Shown here: piece by piece, positions 1-9,917 of the stretch
How positions within the stretch are numbered: the first letter of the stretch is position 1
Layout of the letters: each line of letters starts with the position of its first letter
Assembly (NCBI RefSeq): GCF_014644435.1
Contig: NZ_BMKR01000001.1
Coordinates: forward strand, 62,001 to 126,000
DNA: 64,000 nucleotides
Origin: Paenibacillus albidus
GTDB lineage: Bacteria > Bacillota > Bacilli > Paenibacillales > Paenibacillaceae
Reading direction: 5' to 3'
The notes under the pieces: model-generated
Seen by the model: the letters and a program-made list of their open reading frames with translations, nothing else
What the model was told of the DNA's origin: nothing
Database searches by the model: none
Translations under genes and position numbers: made by a program

Positions 1-252
1 ACCACCCCCGCAGACTACAACATCATAATATTCCTTTTTCTCCGCTAGTATTGAAGATTCCCCCCATCTGCCTGCAAATTAATAAGAGCGTCTATCACTT
101 TCACTCTTCATTGTAGACGGGGGCTAACGCGAATGTCCGTCAACAAATCTATGATCATCAGTGTACATTTTTAGTGATTCTGGCTTTCGTTTGCGGCGTT
201 TGGAGCATGGTTTGACCCGCTGAGACAGCTGCCACTTCCAATGAATAAGCAG

Positions 253-438
253 TTCTGATGTATTTAGTACAGCACAATCGCACTCAGTTAGCTCAAAAGT
301 CCATTCTGATGTATTTCATACAGTGGAAATTCAGACAACCGGCGTTTTCCGGCCCTTTCTGCTGTTCCTGATGCAGCAAATGCAGTCAAATCGAACATGA
401 GCCTAATTTACGCGCAGACTGCTGTACAAAGTGCAGTG
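253..438. repeat. Four-box dispersed repeat element, copy 1
   Basis: Four boxes of about 20 bp start near 253, 303, 364 and 418. The first two read CTGATGTATTTAGTACAG and CTGATGTATTTCATACAG; the last two are diverged (CTGATGCAGCAAATGCAG, CTGCTGTACAAAGTGCAG). Each has partial TGTA...TACA symmetry. The box spacing (about 50, 61 and 54 bp) is nearly the same as in the second copy at 19126-19310, and the sequence between boxes is also related, so this is one element present twice. Function unknown. Confidence 0.7.
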
Positions 439-581
439 AATAGACTCTGCCCCATTGCAGCAAGGAATCCCGGCGAGCCGCCATCGGAACATAGCCACAT
501 GTGCACCTTGATACTGAGTGGTTGGATAGTCCGGCTCTCCACAGCAAGTAATAAGCCATTACCCGGACATCCCACCAACGT

Positions 582-612
582 AAAAACCCCGGCGCTTCTC
601 AGCACCGGGGCT
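582..612 (-). terminator. Rho-independent terminator of the beta-1,2-glucan operon
   Basis: On the minus strand a GC-rich stem (CCCCGGTGCT paired with AGCGCCGGGG) with a short loop is followed by five T residues. It lies just after the stop codon of the phosphorylase gene, the last gene of the leftward operon. Confidence 0.85.
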
Positions 613-629
613 ACCCGTGATTACAACTT

Positions 630-3600
630 CTACATATAGATCTCTACAACATTGCCTTGCGGCGAGCGAAGGCGGTCAAAAGCTTCGCGCTTAATCCGCA
701 GGCCACCGGTGCGGTAGCGGTTAGGTGTGCCTTCTCCGGCAACCTCCTCACCGTTCACCGTAACACGGCTTAAGCCGCTGCCGGTCAGGTGGTAGATGAA
801 ATCCACCTTTGCTTCTGCATATTCGAAGCAAAACCGCATGCCGTCCAGCGATTCCGGCAGCACCGGGTCAATGATCAGGTCGCCGCCTTCGGCACGGATG
901 CCGAGCGCATTCGAGATCAACTGGTTCATGTAGATCCCCGGGCCGCTGGAATAGATTCTCCAGCCGCCTTTTACGGCTACGTCGCCTGTGCGCAGCTTGC
1001 CAAAGTTCTCCTGCGCTTCATAACGCGTATTGAACTTGCCGTCCGAGCTGCTGAAATACGAATTGGCCTGACGAAGTTCGGCATTCGGCACCACGTCGCG
1101 GATGCCAACCGGGTTGATCGCGGCCAGGCCGCTCCAGACCTGGTCGGTTTTGCCGAGCTTGGCCATCGCTTCCACATAACGGATATGCGCATGCACGTAC
1201 TGAAGGCCGATTTCCCGGCCGAAGTTCGAAGCCTGCTCTGCCCGTTTGAAGTGTGTGCTTACACCGCCGGCATATTGGGCGGGACGGTTCATCAGACGCA
1301 CGCCGTCCGGACAGAACAACTTATCCTGAATCAGCTCATAATGCGCCTCAGCTTGTTCGGGAGTGAGCAGCTCGCTGATCATACTGCGCGTCATCGGCAG
1401 CAGCCGGTACTGGATACCGGTCTCGGTATCGCTTGGATGTACCATAAGCTTCACTTGCTCCGGGTCCTCCATATACAGGAAACCCGGAATCACCTCGGTT
1501 TGCAGCATATACGTATTGAAATCCTCACGGATGCCTTCGGCCATCTGCTTCAGCTCTTCCGACATCCCCTGATCCACTTTGCTAAGCACCTTCGAGAATT
1601 GGCTGAGGGTCTGATAGGTCAGCGATACCGTCCAGCTGCTCACCATGTACTGCTTGAGCTGCGAGTTGGCCGGCTGCAGCGTATCATCCCAGTCGCCGTC
1701 TCCGTAGGAAGACAAGTGGGTATCATGCAGGAAGTGCTCCTGAATGTAGGCAATTTCCTTGCGGGCATGATCCAGCAAAGTCTCGCCTTGCTCCGTAAAG
1801 TCAAAGCTGTGCTTGCGGGTATACGGAATTTTTTCTCCCAGAATGCTATAGTCATGGGTTACCGCCAGATAATCGCCGAGGACTTTGAGCGGCCAGACAA
1901 TGATGTCGCCATGGCTTTCTTCCTGCTGGATTTTCGTATATTTATCGAACATGAACCACTGCGGCCAATTGCCGTCATCCTCATACTGATGGGCATACAC
2001 CGTCAGCAGGATCTCGCGGACCTGCCCGTATTTATGGGTTGCCATGAAATATTCGACAGGACCCTGGCAGACGTCCCTGGTTCCCCACGCTGCGCCTCCA
2101 TATTGCTCCAGGCCATGCGGCACGGAATAGTGGACCAGCATGTTGTGCGTATACCACCAGGCCAGCGCATTCACTTTGAACAATTCACCCTCATCCCCGT
2201 TCTCACGGGTCAGACGGAAGCCGTTCATCACACCGGCATAGAATTCACGGTAGGCGGTAATCTCAGCTTCGACGCCGCGGCCGGAACTTTCCGCCGCCTG
2301 GCCCTCAAGCAATCCTTCGATGCGGAGCGTCCAATCCTTGCTGGCCGACAACTCCAGCACGGCAAGCGGCGCTTCCTGGGCTTCGGCTGGGGAGACCAGC
2401 ACAGATTCATCCCGCAGGGCAAGCTCAGCACCCTGAACCTTGAACGTGTACTGCAGCTCCGGATATTCGCTTGCACTCAGGGCATTCCGGTCAGCCGAGA
2501 AGGTTAGGGCTCCTCCATCTTGACGGACTTCATACGGCAGCTCATATTCATTGACGTTCATGGTGATTTGGTTGGTCACCAGGTAACGGTAGGCCTTGCC
2601 GCTTTCCGTCCGCACATTCAGGAAAATTTCCGGAGAATCGGCGGTAGTATAATTGGTAATAATGAAGCATTCCTCTTGGGTGCGGTACACCCAGCGCGCA
2701 TAGTTGAATCCCACCTCGAACAGGGACGGCATAGTCAGCAGGCGGTATTCTCCACCCAGTTGCACATAAATCCGCTGCCCCGAAGTTTTGGGAACATTCA
2801 GCGCATTTCTGGCATTGGACATCAGCTTGTTGAAGTTGGTGTTGCCAATCACGACCTGGGAATTAAAAATCCCGTACATATAGGCTGTTGTTGTAATTAC
2901 CTTATCGTTCAGGCGGGCATTGTCACCGCTCATCAGGATGTGGCCATGCGGCCGCTCGACGCGCATTTCCTTCTCTTTCAGCACCACATGCTCATAATTC
3001 CCGGTGAAAAAAGACAGCAGCGTATCTCCATCCTTCTCCTCCTGATAACGAACCGGGAACAACGCGTCCAGCTGCTCACGGGTCAAATCATTCCCGGTCA
3101 GCGGCGCTCCGAGTGTCTTCGAGAAGAACGGGCGCTCAAGCGTCGCTTCGGTTTCTACAGGCAGGTCTTTAACCGCCTCCCAGGCTGCAGCGAGTTCTGC
3201 GGTAAATTCAAGACCGGTAATGGCGGAAGGATGGTCTTGTTTGAACAATCCGTAAAAAACAAACCGCGCCTCCCCGTTTAATTGCACACGTTGCGATTGC
3301 AGTGCGGTATAAGCGAACTCATACTGGTAGACTTCATTAGCCAGCTGCGCTTGGGACAGGCTCTCCGGCTGGTTGGTTTCTTTGTAGGACAGTCCGAAGA
3401 ACTGGAATCCGTCCGTCGAGAACCCTGCCGCCCCGGTGAGCGAACCCTGCTGCAGGTATGGAAACCTTCCGCCTTGCGGCTGGTTTTGTCTGGAGCAGAC
3501 TACATAACCGTTAGTGCTGTCCTCAAATACGGCATGGTCAATATATTGGGACAAGTAGGCCTCATTGCTGCGGACTGCGCCAATATCGGCAATGCCGACA

Positions 3601-3971
3601 TCCTGTCCGTACACCAGGTCCACTTCTTCACCCTCACCCTTTAGCAACACATCCCAGAACCAGACCCCTTGTGCGGTCGGAGTAAACACTACCTGATAAT
3701 TAATAGACTCGGCGGTCCCTTCCCATACCAGGCGGTTGCCGGCTTTGCGCACCGTGCTCCCGGAATGGATGCCCAGTAAAGGCACGGCCTGAATGCTCCC
3801 CTGCCGGAACACCCGCAAATAGAGGTTCGATAATGAGCCGTCCACGGGATTTGGCAGCAGCTGGTTGATCATTGTCCGCTCCTGTGCGATCTGATACAAG
3901 TCCCCGCTGTTCAAAAAGGTAACGCTCAGTTCCCCGGCATTCAGCCGGAGATTTGATTTCAGGGTTGTCAT
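630..3971 (-). CDS. GH94 phosphorylase, probable 1,2-beta-oligoglucan phosphorylase
   Basis: A 1113-residue cytoplasmic protein without a signal peptide. Length, sequence character and gene context fit the long GH94 enzymes that phosphorolyse beta-1,2-linked gluco-oligosaccharides to alpha-glucose 1-phosphate. The GDGDWDDT motif near residue 756 corresponds to the GH94 motif carrying the catalytic acid aspartate. The preceding gene encodes a GH3 beta-glucosidase, the same pairing as in the Listeria innocua sophoro-oligosaccharide locus. It is the last gene of the operon, 20 bp after the GH3 gene, with a modest AGGAAG Shine-Dalgarno sequence. Family membership is strong; substrate is inferred from length and context. 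Another GH94 specificity (cellobiose or laminaribiose) is less likely because those enzymes are usually 800-900 residues. Confidence 0.85.
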   Translation of the reverse strand: MTTLKSNLRLNAGELSVTFLNSGDLYQIAQERTMINQLLPNPVDGSLSNLYLRVFRQGSIQAVPLLGIHSGSTVRKAGNRLVWEGTAESINYQVVFTPTAQGVWFWDVLLKGEGEEVDLVYGQDVGIADIGAVRSNEAYLSQYIDHAVFEDSTNGYVVCSRQNQPQGGRFPYLQQGSLTGAAGFSTDGFQFFGLSYKETNQPESLSQAQLANEVYQYEFAYTALQSQRVQLNGEARFVFYGLFKQDHPSAITGLEFTAELAAAWEAVKDLPVETEATLERPFFSKTLGAPLTGNDLTREQLDALFPVRYQEEKDGDTLLSFFTGNYEHVVLKEKEMRVERPHGHILMSGDNARLNDKVITTTAYMYGIFNSQVVIGNTNFNKLMSNARNALNVPKTSGQRIYVQLGGEYRLLTMPSLFEVGFNYARWVYRTQEECFIITNYTTADSPEIFLNVRTESGKAYRYLVTNQITMNVNEYELPYEVRQDGGALTFSADRNALSASEYPELQYTFKVQGAELALRDESVLVSPAEAQEAPLAVLELSASKDWTLRIEGLLEGQAAESSGRGVEAEITAYREFYAGVMNGFRLTRENGDEGELFKVNALAWWYTHNMLVHYSVPHGLEQYGGAAWGTRDVCQGPVEYFMATHKYGQVREILLTVYAHQYEDDGNWPQWFMFDKYTKIQQEESHGDIIVWPLKVLGDYLAVTHDYSILGEKIPYTRKHSFDFTEQGETLLDHARKEIAYIQEHFLHDTHLSSYGDGDWDDTLQPANSQLKQYMVSSWTVSLTYQTLSQFSKVLSKVDQGMSEELKQMAEGIREDFNTYMLQTEVIPGFLYMEDPEQVKLMVHPSDTETGIQYRLLPMTRSMISELLTPEQAEAHYELIQDKLFCPDGVRLMNRPAQYAGGVSTHFKRAEQASNFGREIGLQYVHAHIRYVEAMAKLGKTDQVWSGLAAINPVGIRDVVPNAELRQANSYFSSSDGKFNTRYEAQENFGKLRTGDVAVKGGWRIYSSGPGIYMNQLISNALGIRAEGGDLIIDPVLPESLDGMRFCFEYAEAKVDFIYHLTGSGLSRVTVNGEEVAGEGTPNRYRTGGLRIKREAFDRLRSPQGNVVEIYM

Positions 3972-3991
3972 TGATTAACACTTCCTATCCA

Positions 3992-6190
3992 TTACGACAA
4001 CACGTGCCGTTTATTTTCTACTGCGGCTAACTCCAGACGGAAACCACGTGCCTTGGCATCCCGGCTGTTCGGACCCACGAACAATTCAAATTTCCCGGGG
4101 TCGCTGGCAAAGCTGAGATCGCTATGATAATAACGCAGCTGCTCTTCGGTCAGGGTAAAGGTTAATTCCCGGCTTTCGCCCGGAGAGAGGCTGATTTTGG
4201 CAAAGTCCTTCAGTTCCTTCATCGGTCTGACCACTTCGCCGGAAATATCCCGGATATAGAGCTGTACCACTTCCTCGCCTGCAACAGCCCCCGTATTGGT
4301 TATTGTTACGGAGATTTGAATCGGCTGGTCGCCCGTCATTTTGTCTCCCGAAAGAACCGGTTCGCTGTAGTCAAACGTGGTATAACTAAGACCGTACCCG
4401 AATGGCAAAAGCGGCTCATTGGGGATATCCAGATACTGTGACACGTAACGTGCATCGGCATCCGGTGCACCTAGCGGACGGCCGGTGTTGAAATGATTGT
4501 AATATACCGGAATTTGTCCGACCGCTACCGGGAAGGACATGCTCAGACGGCCGGAAGGATTCTCGTCCCCGTAGAGCAGACTCGTGATGGCCGCCCCGCC
4601 TTCGCTGCCCGGGAACCAGGCTTCCAGCACAGCATCCGCCATGTCATAGACGCCGCTCAGATCCAGCGGACGTCCATTGAACAAGACAACCACCAGCGGC
4701 TTGTCTAGCGCTTTCAGGCGAAGCAGCAGCTCCCGCTGGGCTTCCGGCAGGCGGATATCCGAGCGGCTGCCCGCTTCTCCGCTCATCTCGGAACGTTCCC
4801 CCAAGGCGAGAACAATAACCTCTGCTGCCTGTGCCGCCGTTTCTGCTTCCAGCCACAACTCTTCGCTAAAGGTGTCAATCCCGGAGCCTTCGGCGACCGT
4901 AATTTGACCTACCCCGGCCCGGGCCTTCATAGCCGCGTCCAGCTTCACCGCATCTTCGGTCGAACCCGTCCAAGACCAAGGTCCAAGGATGTCGCCGCTT
5001 GCCGCAAACGGTCCAATCAGGGCAATCCGCTGCCCGGGAGCAAGCGGCAGGACCTGTTCGTTCTTCAGCAGCACACAGGATTTCGCGGCCAGCTCACGTG
5101 CTGCCGTGCGGTGTTCTTCGCAGAACACTACCTCGCGCTCCGCAACAGGGTCTGCTCCGCGCAGCGGATTCTCAAAAAGTCCCAGCCTTTCCTTGAGCTG
5201 CAGGATACGGAGCACCGCTTCATCAATCAGCGAGATTTCGACTTGTCCTGAAGCTACAAGCTCAGGCAGCTGGTGCACGTAACATGCCGTCATCATCTCA
5301 ATGTCCACTCCGGCCCTGATCGTCTTGAGTGCAGCTTCGGCTTCGTCCTCGGCTACACCATGAGGAATCAATTCCTTCACGGCGCCCCAATCCGAGATCA
5401 GTACTCCGTCAAATCCCCATTCATCGCGCAGCAGATCCCGCAGCAGCTTCACATTGCCGCTCACCGGAATCCCCTCAATGGTGTTGAAGGAAGTCATCAC
5501 CATCTCCGCGCCTTCATCCAGTGCGGCACGGTAAGCCGGCAAATAATATTCGCGCAGATGACGTTCTGACAAATCCACCGTGTTGTAATCCCGGCCGCCT
5601 TCTGAGAGGCCATAAGCGGCAAAATGCTTGACGCAGGCCGCCATGCGGTTGACGTCTCCCTTCAGATCACTGCCCTGAAAGCCCCGGACGAACGCCCGGG
5701 CATAAAGCCCGTTCAGATACGGGTCCTCCCCCGTGGATTCCATCACTCTTCCCCAGCGTGGATCACGGACCAGATCGGCCATGGGTGCAAAGGTGACATG
5801 CACACCGGATACCGCCGATTCTTTGGCGGCAATCTCCGCACTCCGCTCGGTCCGCTCCAGATCCCAGGAACAGCCAATAGCCAGCGGCACTGGAAAAATA
5901 GTCTTGAAGCCATGTACAATGTCCGCCATCATCAGCAGCGGTATTCCGAGTCTGTTCTTGCGCAGATGTGCCTCCTGAACGGCAATCACCTGCTCTGCAC
6001 CGGACAGGCCAAGCACAGACCCGCTGTTTATAATCATGTCATCGGTGATGCCCATTGCTTCCATCGGACCGGTTATTTGCCCTCCGCTCTCCGCCCCTTC
6101 ATAGAAATTGGCGGCGAGCTGCTGCAATTGGGCAATTTTCTCCTCAAGCGTCATCTCATTTAACAAGATGACCAATTGCTGGTCGTTCAT
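3992..6190 (-). CDS. GH3 beta-glucosidase, cytoplasmic
   Basis: 732 residues with the standard GH3 layout: an N-terminal TIM-barrel domain with the nucleophile motif VLISDWGA, a middle alpha/beta sandwich domain with a conserved GSEGG-type stretch, and a C-terminal fibronectin-III-like domain (VVQLYIRD). There is no signal peptide, so it should act on imported sugars. It sits between the transporter lipoprotein gene and the GH94 gene. In Listeria the equivalent GH3 enzyme hydrolyses sophorose, the disaccharide that the phosphorylase leaves, and that role is inferred here. A GGGGGA ribosome binding site precedes the ATG. Confidence 0.88.
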   Translation of the reverse strand: MNDQQLVILLNEMTLEEKIAQLQQLAANFYEGAESGGQITGPMEAMGITDDMIINSGSVLGLSGAEQVIAVQEAHLRKNRLGIPLLMMADIVHGFKTIFPVPLAIGCSWDLERTERSAEIAAKESAVSGVHVTFAPMADLVRDPRWGRVMESTGEDPYLNGLYARAFVRGFQGSDLKGDVNRMAACVKHFAAYGLSEGGRDYNTVDLSERHLREYYLPAYRAALDEGAEMVMTSFNTIEGIPVSGNVKLLRDLLRDEWGFDGVLISDWGAVKELIPHGVAEDEAEAALKTIRAGVDIEMMTACYVHQLPELVASGQVEISLIDEAVLRILQLKERLGLFENPLRGADPVAEREVVFCEEHRTAARELAAKSCVLLKNEQVLPLAPGQRIALIGPFAASGDILGPWSWTGSTEDAVKLDAAMKARAGVGQITVAEGSGIDTFSEELWLEAETAAQAAEVIVLALGERSEMSGEAGSRSDIRLPEAQRELLLRLKALDKPLVVVLFNGRPLDLSGVYDMADAVLEAWFPGSEGGAAITSLLYGDENPSGRLSMSFPVAVGQIPVYYNHFNTGRPLGAPDADARYVSQYLDIPNEPLLPFGYGLSYTTFDYSEPVLSGDKMTGDQPIQISVTITNTGAVAGEEVVQLYIRDISGEVVRPMKELKDFAKISLSPGESRELTFTLTEEQLRYYHSDLSFASDPGKFELFVGPNSRDAKARGFRLELAAVENKRHVLS

Positions 6191-6269
6191 CTGAAGTCCC
6201 CCATTGTATGGTTTCTATATGCGTGGCCTTCGCCGAATTTCCCGGGGCCAAGAGTTCCTATTAGTGGAA

Positions 6270-6301
6270 GAACCCGGGTGCATGAATTCGCACGCGGGTT
6301 C
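6270..6301 (-). other. Intercistronic hairpin between lipoprotein and GH3 genes
   Basis: GAACCCGGGTGC and GCACGCGGGTTC form a long GC-rich stem with a short loop and no T tract. It lies in the 142-bp gap after the binding-protein gene. Such hairpins commonly stabilise the upstream part of a transporter mRNA, so that binding protein is made in excess over downstream enzymes; that role is inferred. Confidence 0.6.
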
Positions 6302-6332
6302 GGCAAAGCTCGGTACGATTTATTAAGACATC

Positions 6333-7946
6333 CTATTTCTTCAGATTATTCAGCTCATCCAGAACAGGTTGAACAAGTGACATCTTGCTGTTTACCCATT
6401 CCTTCCAATTAGCTTCCAGATCACCCGGTTTCAGGATCAGGTTCGTGTATTCTGTAGCATAGTCAAAGGAAGCCTGATTTTTAGCCTTGGAGTCATACAG
6501 CTGATAATCCCAGTCATATTCTGCGGTTGCTTTGTCTTTGGTAGCCAGCTCCGCTTTCAGTTTGTACAGTTCTACCGAACGGTCACGGTATTCCTTTTTG
6601 ATCGCCGGATTCACTACACTGAAGTCATCCGCAAGGACATAGAGACCTTCAAAACGGTTCGGATATTTCTTATCCAGGGTTGTGCCTTCCGGAAGCAGGC
6701 TGACCAATTCCTTGTTTTCGCCATATTTCCAGTCTTTTCCTTCAAAGCCCATGTTAACAATCGTTTGGCCCTCGGTGGCAGTTGTGTATTCCATGAAATC
6801 CATAATGCGCTCGAATTTTTCCTCCGAAATTTCCGGGTTGAAAATAACAGCGGACCAGTAGTTTACTTGATCCAGGTTACGGTATTTGCCGTCATCGCCA
6901 AGCACAATCGCCGTGTGAACCAGTTCGTCGCTGTTGACACCCAGGTTGTCCTTCATCTTGGTATCCATATCTTTTCTATAGGAAGCAAGACCGCCAAGAC
7001 TGGTGATCGCCGAATCGCCGGTAACCGTGAACTTCTGAGTGGCTTCACCGTTTTTCCAGGTGTAGAACTCCGGATGCAGCAGCCCTTCTTTATACGTTGC
7101 CTGCAGTTCTTTCAGAGCGGCCAGTGTTTCTTCGCTGGCCGGGCCCCATTGATATTTGCCCTCGGCATCTTTGTAGAAAGCGGACTCTACGCGGGAGTGC
7201 ACGCTGTTGGCCATGACAATGTTCGTCAAAGCATCATTGATATCGTAAGCGATTGGAACGAGGTTCCCGCCTACCTTGCCAGGGTCTTTTTCTTTAACCA
7301 GTCTGGCAAATTCCATCAGTTCGCTTGTGGTGTACGCATCCTTTAATTCAAAACCTACCGCTTTGGCCCAGTCGGAACGGAGCGCAATGACCCCGATTTG
7401 GTTAATCAGCGGATCAGCCGGCTTGTTCTCAAAGTATACAGGTCTTGGCAGCACATAGGTACCGCCGACCAATTCCTCCAGCTTGTCCCCAAGGCCTGTC
7501 AGCGCGTACGCCTTAGCCACATTTGGCCAACGTTCTTTCCAGTCATCCGGCAGCTTGTAGAGCAACCCTTGATCGATGTAGTTGACCGCATCGCCGTGAA
7601 CATAGTTCCAGCTGGCTACGTCAGGCAGATCACCCGAGCTGATCCACAGACGTAGCTTCTCCGCCCAGGAATCCCATTCAATATAGTTGTAATCCCATTT
7701 AATGTTGAATTTATCGGTGAAATATTTATGGAATTCATTCTCGAAGTCGGAGCTTGCTGTTTTGATCGTGCTTCCCAGGGAGATGGTCAGATTCTTTGTG
7801 TAGCCATCTGTAGGATTGCCTTCATTGGCACTGCCCGTTTCCGCATTGTTGCCGCCCGAATTCGAGCATGCTGCGAGTCCAATCATGGTCAGAGACAATG
7901 CAACTGCCAGAACCGATTTAACTGATTTTCTTTTGAACGTGTTCAT
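6333..7946 (-). CDS. LipO-type ABC transporter sugar-binding lipoprotein
   Basis: 537 residues. The N-terminus has a Lys/Arg-rich start, a hydrophobic stretch and the lipobox LAAC, giving a lipidated cysteine near residue 27, so the mature protein is anchored outside the membrane. Size and sequence type match the LipO/YtcQ-like extracellular solute-binding proteins that work with LplB- and YtcP-type permeases. Those two permease genes precede it. No ATPase gene is present, as usual for this class, which normally shares an MsmX-like ATPase encoded elsewhere. Likely ligand: beta-1,2-gluco-oligosaccharides, inferred from the downstream enzymes. AGGAGGT lies 6-7 bp before the ATG. Confidence 0.88.
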   Translation of the reverse strand: MNTFKRKSVKSVLAVALSLTMIGLAACSNSGGNNAETGSANEGNPTDGYTKNLTISLGSTIKTASSDFENEFHKYFTDKFNIKWDYNYIEWDSWAEKLRLWISSGDLPDVASWNYVHGDAVNYIDQGLLYKLPDDWKERWPNVAKAYALTGLGDKLEELVGGTYVLPRPVYFENKPADPLINQIGVIALRSDWAKAVGFELKDAYTTSELMEFARLVKEKDPGKVGGNLVPIAYDINDALTNIVMANSVHSRVESAFYKDAEGKYQWGPASEETLAALKELQATYKEGLLHPEFYTWKNGEATQKFTVTGDSAITSLGGLASYRKDMDTKMKDNLGVNSDELVHTAIVLGDDGKYRNLDQVNYWSAVIFNPEISEEKFERIMDFMEYTTATEGQTIVNMGFEGKDWKYGENKELVSLLPEGTTLDKKYPNRFEGLYVLADDFSVVNPAIKKEYRDRSVELYKLKAELATKDKATAEYDWDYQLYDSKAKNQASFDYATEYTNLILKPGDLEANWKEWVNSKMSLVQPVLDELNNLKK

Positions 7947-8015
7947 GTGTGACCTCCTATTTTTGTGTGAATGCCCTTTTGTTCCGTACCTGTACTCATG
8001 ACATGCTTGTATAAA

Positions 8016-8912
8016 TCAGGTCTTGATAGCCCCTGTCAATACCCCTTTGGCGAAATGCTTTTGCAGCAGCGGGAAGAAGCACATGATTGGAACCATGGTG
8101 ATGAATACTGCGGCCATTTTCATTCCCATCGAGAACGATTGTTTGCCCGCCGCCATACTGCTTGCATTGGCAGCATTCACATCGGCTTCCATAATGATGG
8201 ACCTCAGCACATTCTGCAGCGGCATCTGCTCCGCTTTGCGCAGGAAGACCATCGCTTCATACCAGCCATTCCAGAAGGCTACCCCGTAGAACAAAGTAAT
8301 CGTGGCTATGATTGGTGCCGAAAGCGGCAATACCACCTTCAGCAGAATCTTCCACTCCCCGGCTCCGTCAATCCGTGCGGATTCCATCAACGATTCCGGC
8401 AGACCGTTAAAATAATTGGACATCAGAATCAGGTTGAACGCACTGAAGCTTCCGGCCAGAATAACCGACATGATATTGCCTGTCAGATTCAAATTCTGCA
8501 TGACCAGGTAAAGCGGTACAATCCCGCCATTGAAAATCATAGTGAACAATACGAGCATAAAGATCAGCTTTTTGCCGGGGAATTTGTTGCGGCTTAGGCC
8601 GTATCCCATACTTGTGGTCAGGAACATGCTCAGCGGCAGGCCAATCAGCAGAATCTTCAGTGTATTGAGATATCCGCTTCCAATCATCCCTTCCGAGAAC
8701 AATCTCTGATAGGACTCCAGCGTCGGATTCTTCGGAAACAACATTAATGGATTATCGGCATATTCCTTTTGTGTGGAAAAGGAAATCATCACGACATTCC
8801 AGAAAGGAAGCAGGATAGCCAAAGCGCCTAACGATAAAATAACAAAGATCACATAGTCCATGGCGGTCATTTTTTGACTGCCGAGCTTGGGTTTCTTAGG
8901 GTTCTTGCTCAT
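8016..8912 (-). CDS. YtcP/LplC-type sugar ABC transporter permease
   Basis: 298 residues with about six hydrophobic segments and the EAA-loop region (MESARIDGAGEWKILLKVVLPLSAP) that contacts the ATPase in binding-protein-dependent importers. The N-terminus starts with a charged Lys-rich tail, then DYVIFVILSLGALAILLPF. It belongs to the CUT1-type permease group that pairs with LplB-like partners. It lies 19 bp downstream of its partner gene and upstream of the binding lipoprotein, so the three form one importer. The ribosome binding site is GGAGAG before the ATG. Confidence 0.88.
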   Translation of the reverse strand: MSKNPKKPKLGSQKMTAMDYVIFVILSLGALAILLPFWNVVMISFSTQKEYADNPLMLFPKNPTLESYQRLFSEGMIGSGYLNTLKILLIGLPLSMFLTTSMGYGLSRNKFPGKKLIFMLVLFTMIFNGGIVPLYLVMQNLNLTGNIMSVILAGSFSAFNLILMSNYFNGLPESLMESARIDGAGEWKILLKVVLPLSAPIIATITLFYGVAFWNGWYEAMVFLRKAEQMPLQNVLRSIIMEADVNAANASSMAAGKQSFSMGMKMAAVFITMVPIMCFFPLLQKHFAKGVLTGAIKT

Positions 8913-8931
8913 CTTGGTTTGCTCTCCTCTC

Positions 8932-9888
8932 TTACCGGAATAATCCGTCCCCGCCCATCAGTTTGGCAGCTCTGTCCGCCAGCAGCAGCAGGATCATGTT
9001 GACGATGGAACGGAACAAACTGACTGCACTCGAGAACGAGAAGTCGGTTGAGGACTGGAAGGTAATCCGGTAGATATACACATCCAGAACCTCCGAGACA
9101 TTTTTGGTGGCAGCGTTCGCCAGGTTGAATATTTGATCAAATCCGGAGGACATCAAGCCGCCTACCGAAAGAATGAACATAATCGTGATCGTCGGCATAA
9201 TGTTGGGCAAGGTCACCTTGAACATTTGCTGGAGTCGTGTAGCTCCGTCGATCTGGGCAGCTTCGTATTGGTCGGTATCGATACCCGAAATGGCTGCCAG
9301 ATAGATAATTGCGCCCCAACCTGCAGATTTCCAGATATCTGTAAGGTAGATCATCGGTACGAACATTTTTTCTGAACCCAGGAAGTTAATGCCTGTGCCG
9401 CCAAGCAGCTTAATGAGGCTGTTGACCAGCCCGTCATAGGCCAGAACGTTAATTACTACCCCGGATACCACGATCCAGGACAGGAAATTCGGAAAAGTAA
9501 AAATGGTTTGCAGTGACTTCTTGAACCGGCGCATGCGCAGCTCATTGAGCAGCAGCGCCAGGATGATCGGGAACGGGAACTGGACAATCAGCTTTCCGAT
9601 ATTGATGGCGAGCGTCCGCCATACCGCATCCAGAAAAGCCGGATCACGGAACACATATGTGAAGTTATCCAGCCCCACCCAGGGACTTCCCAAGATTCCT
9701 TCTCTGAATTTAAAATCTTTAAAAGCCAGGGACAGGCCGCCCATCGGCAGGTAAGCGAACAGGATCAACCAGACCAGTCCAGGCAATACAAGCGTATAGA
9801 CCATTCTGTTCTTCCAGACTTCCCGTAAAAACAGCTGAAATTTGCTGTCACCCGGTTTTTTCGCCGGTACTGCGGCTGCGGATTTCAA
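8932..9888 (-). CDS. LplB-type sugar ABC transporter permease
   Basis: 318 residues with six predicted membrane segments and an EAA loop (YEAAQIDGATRLQQMFKVTLPNIMP). The membrane part begins with VYTLVLPGLVWLILFAYLPMGG, characteristic of LplB-like permeases. I place the start at a TTG (9888), because GAGGAG sits 7 bp before it; an upstream GTG in the same frame (9903) would begin inside that ribosome binding site. It is the partner of the permease at 8016-8912. Confidence 0.86.
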   Translation of the reverse strand: MKSAAAVPAKKPGDSKFQLFLREVWKNRMVYTLVLPGLVWLILFAYLPMGGLSLAFKDFKFREGILGSPWVGLDNFTYVFRDPAFLDAVWRTLAINIGKLIVQFPFPIILALLLNELRMRRFKKSLQTIFTFPNFLSWIVVSGVVINVLAYDGLVNSLIKLLGGTGINFLGSEKMFVPMIYLTDIWKSAGWGAIIYLAAISGIDTDQYEAAQIDGATRLQQMFKVTLPNIMPTITIMFILSVGGLMSSGFDQIFNLANAATKNVSEVLDVYIYRITFQSSTDFSFSSAVSLFRSIVNMILLLLADRAAKLMGGDGLFR

Positions 9889-9917
9889 ATTGCATCTCCT
9901 CACTCTACTTATGTCTT

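Larger units (their letters stand above)
1..629. other. Intergenic region with no supported gene
   Basis: No gene with a ribosome binding site is visible. The stretch holds a four-box repeat element (253-438) that recurs near 19.1-19.3 kb, and the terminator of the leftward operon (582-612). Short open frames at 397-639 on both strands lack start signals and overlap the repeat. Confidence 0.6.

Noticed and set aside
789..2507. 572-codon plus-strand frame inside the GH94 gene
   Set aside because: Antisense shadow of a high-GC gene; no start signal and no family features.
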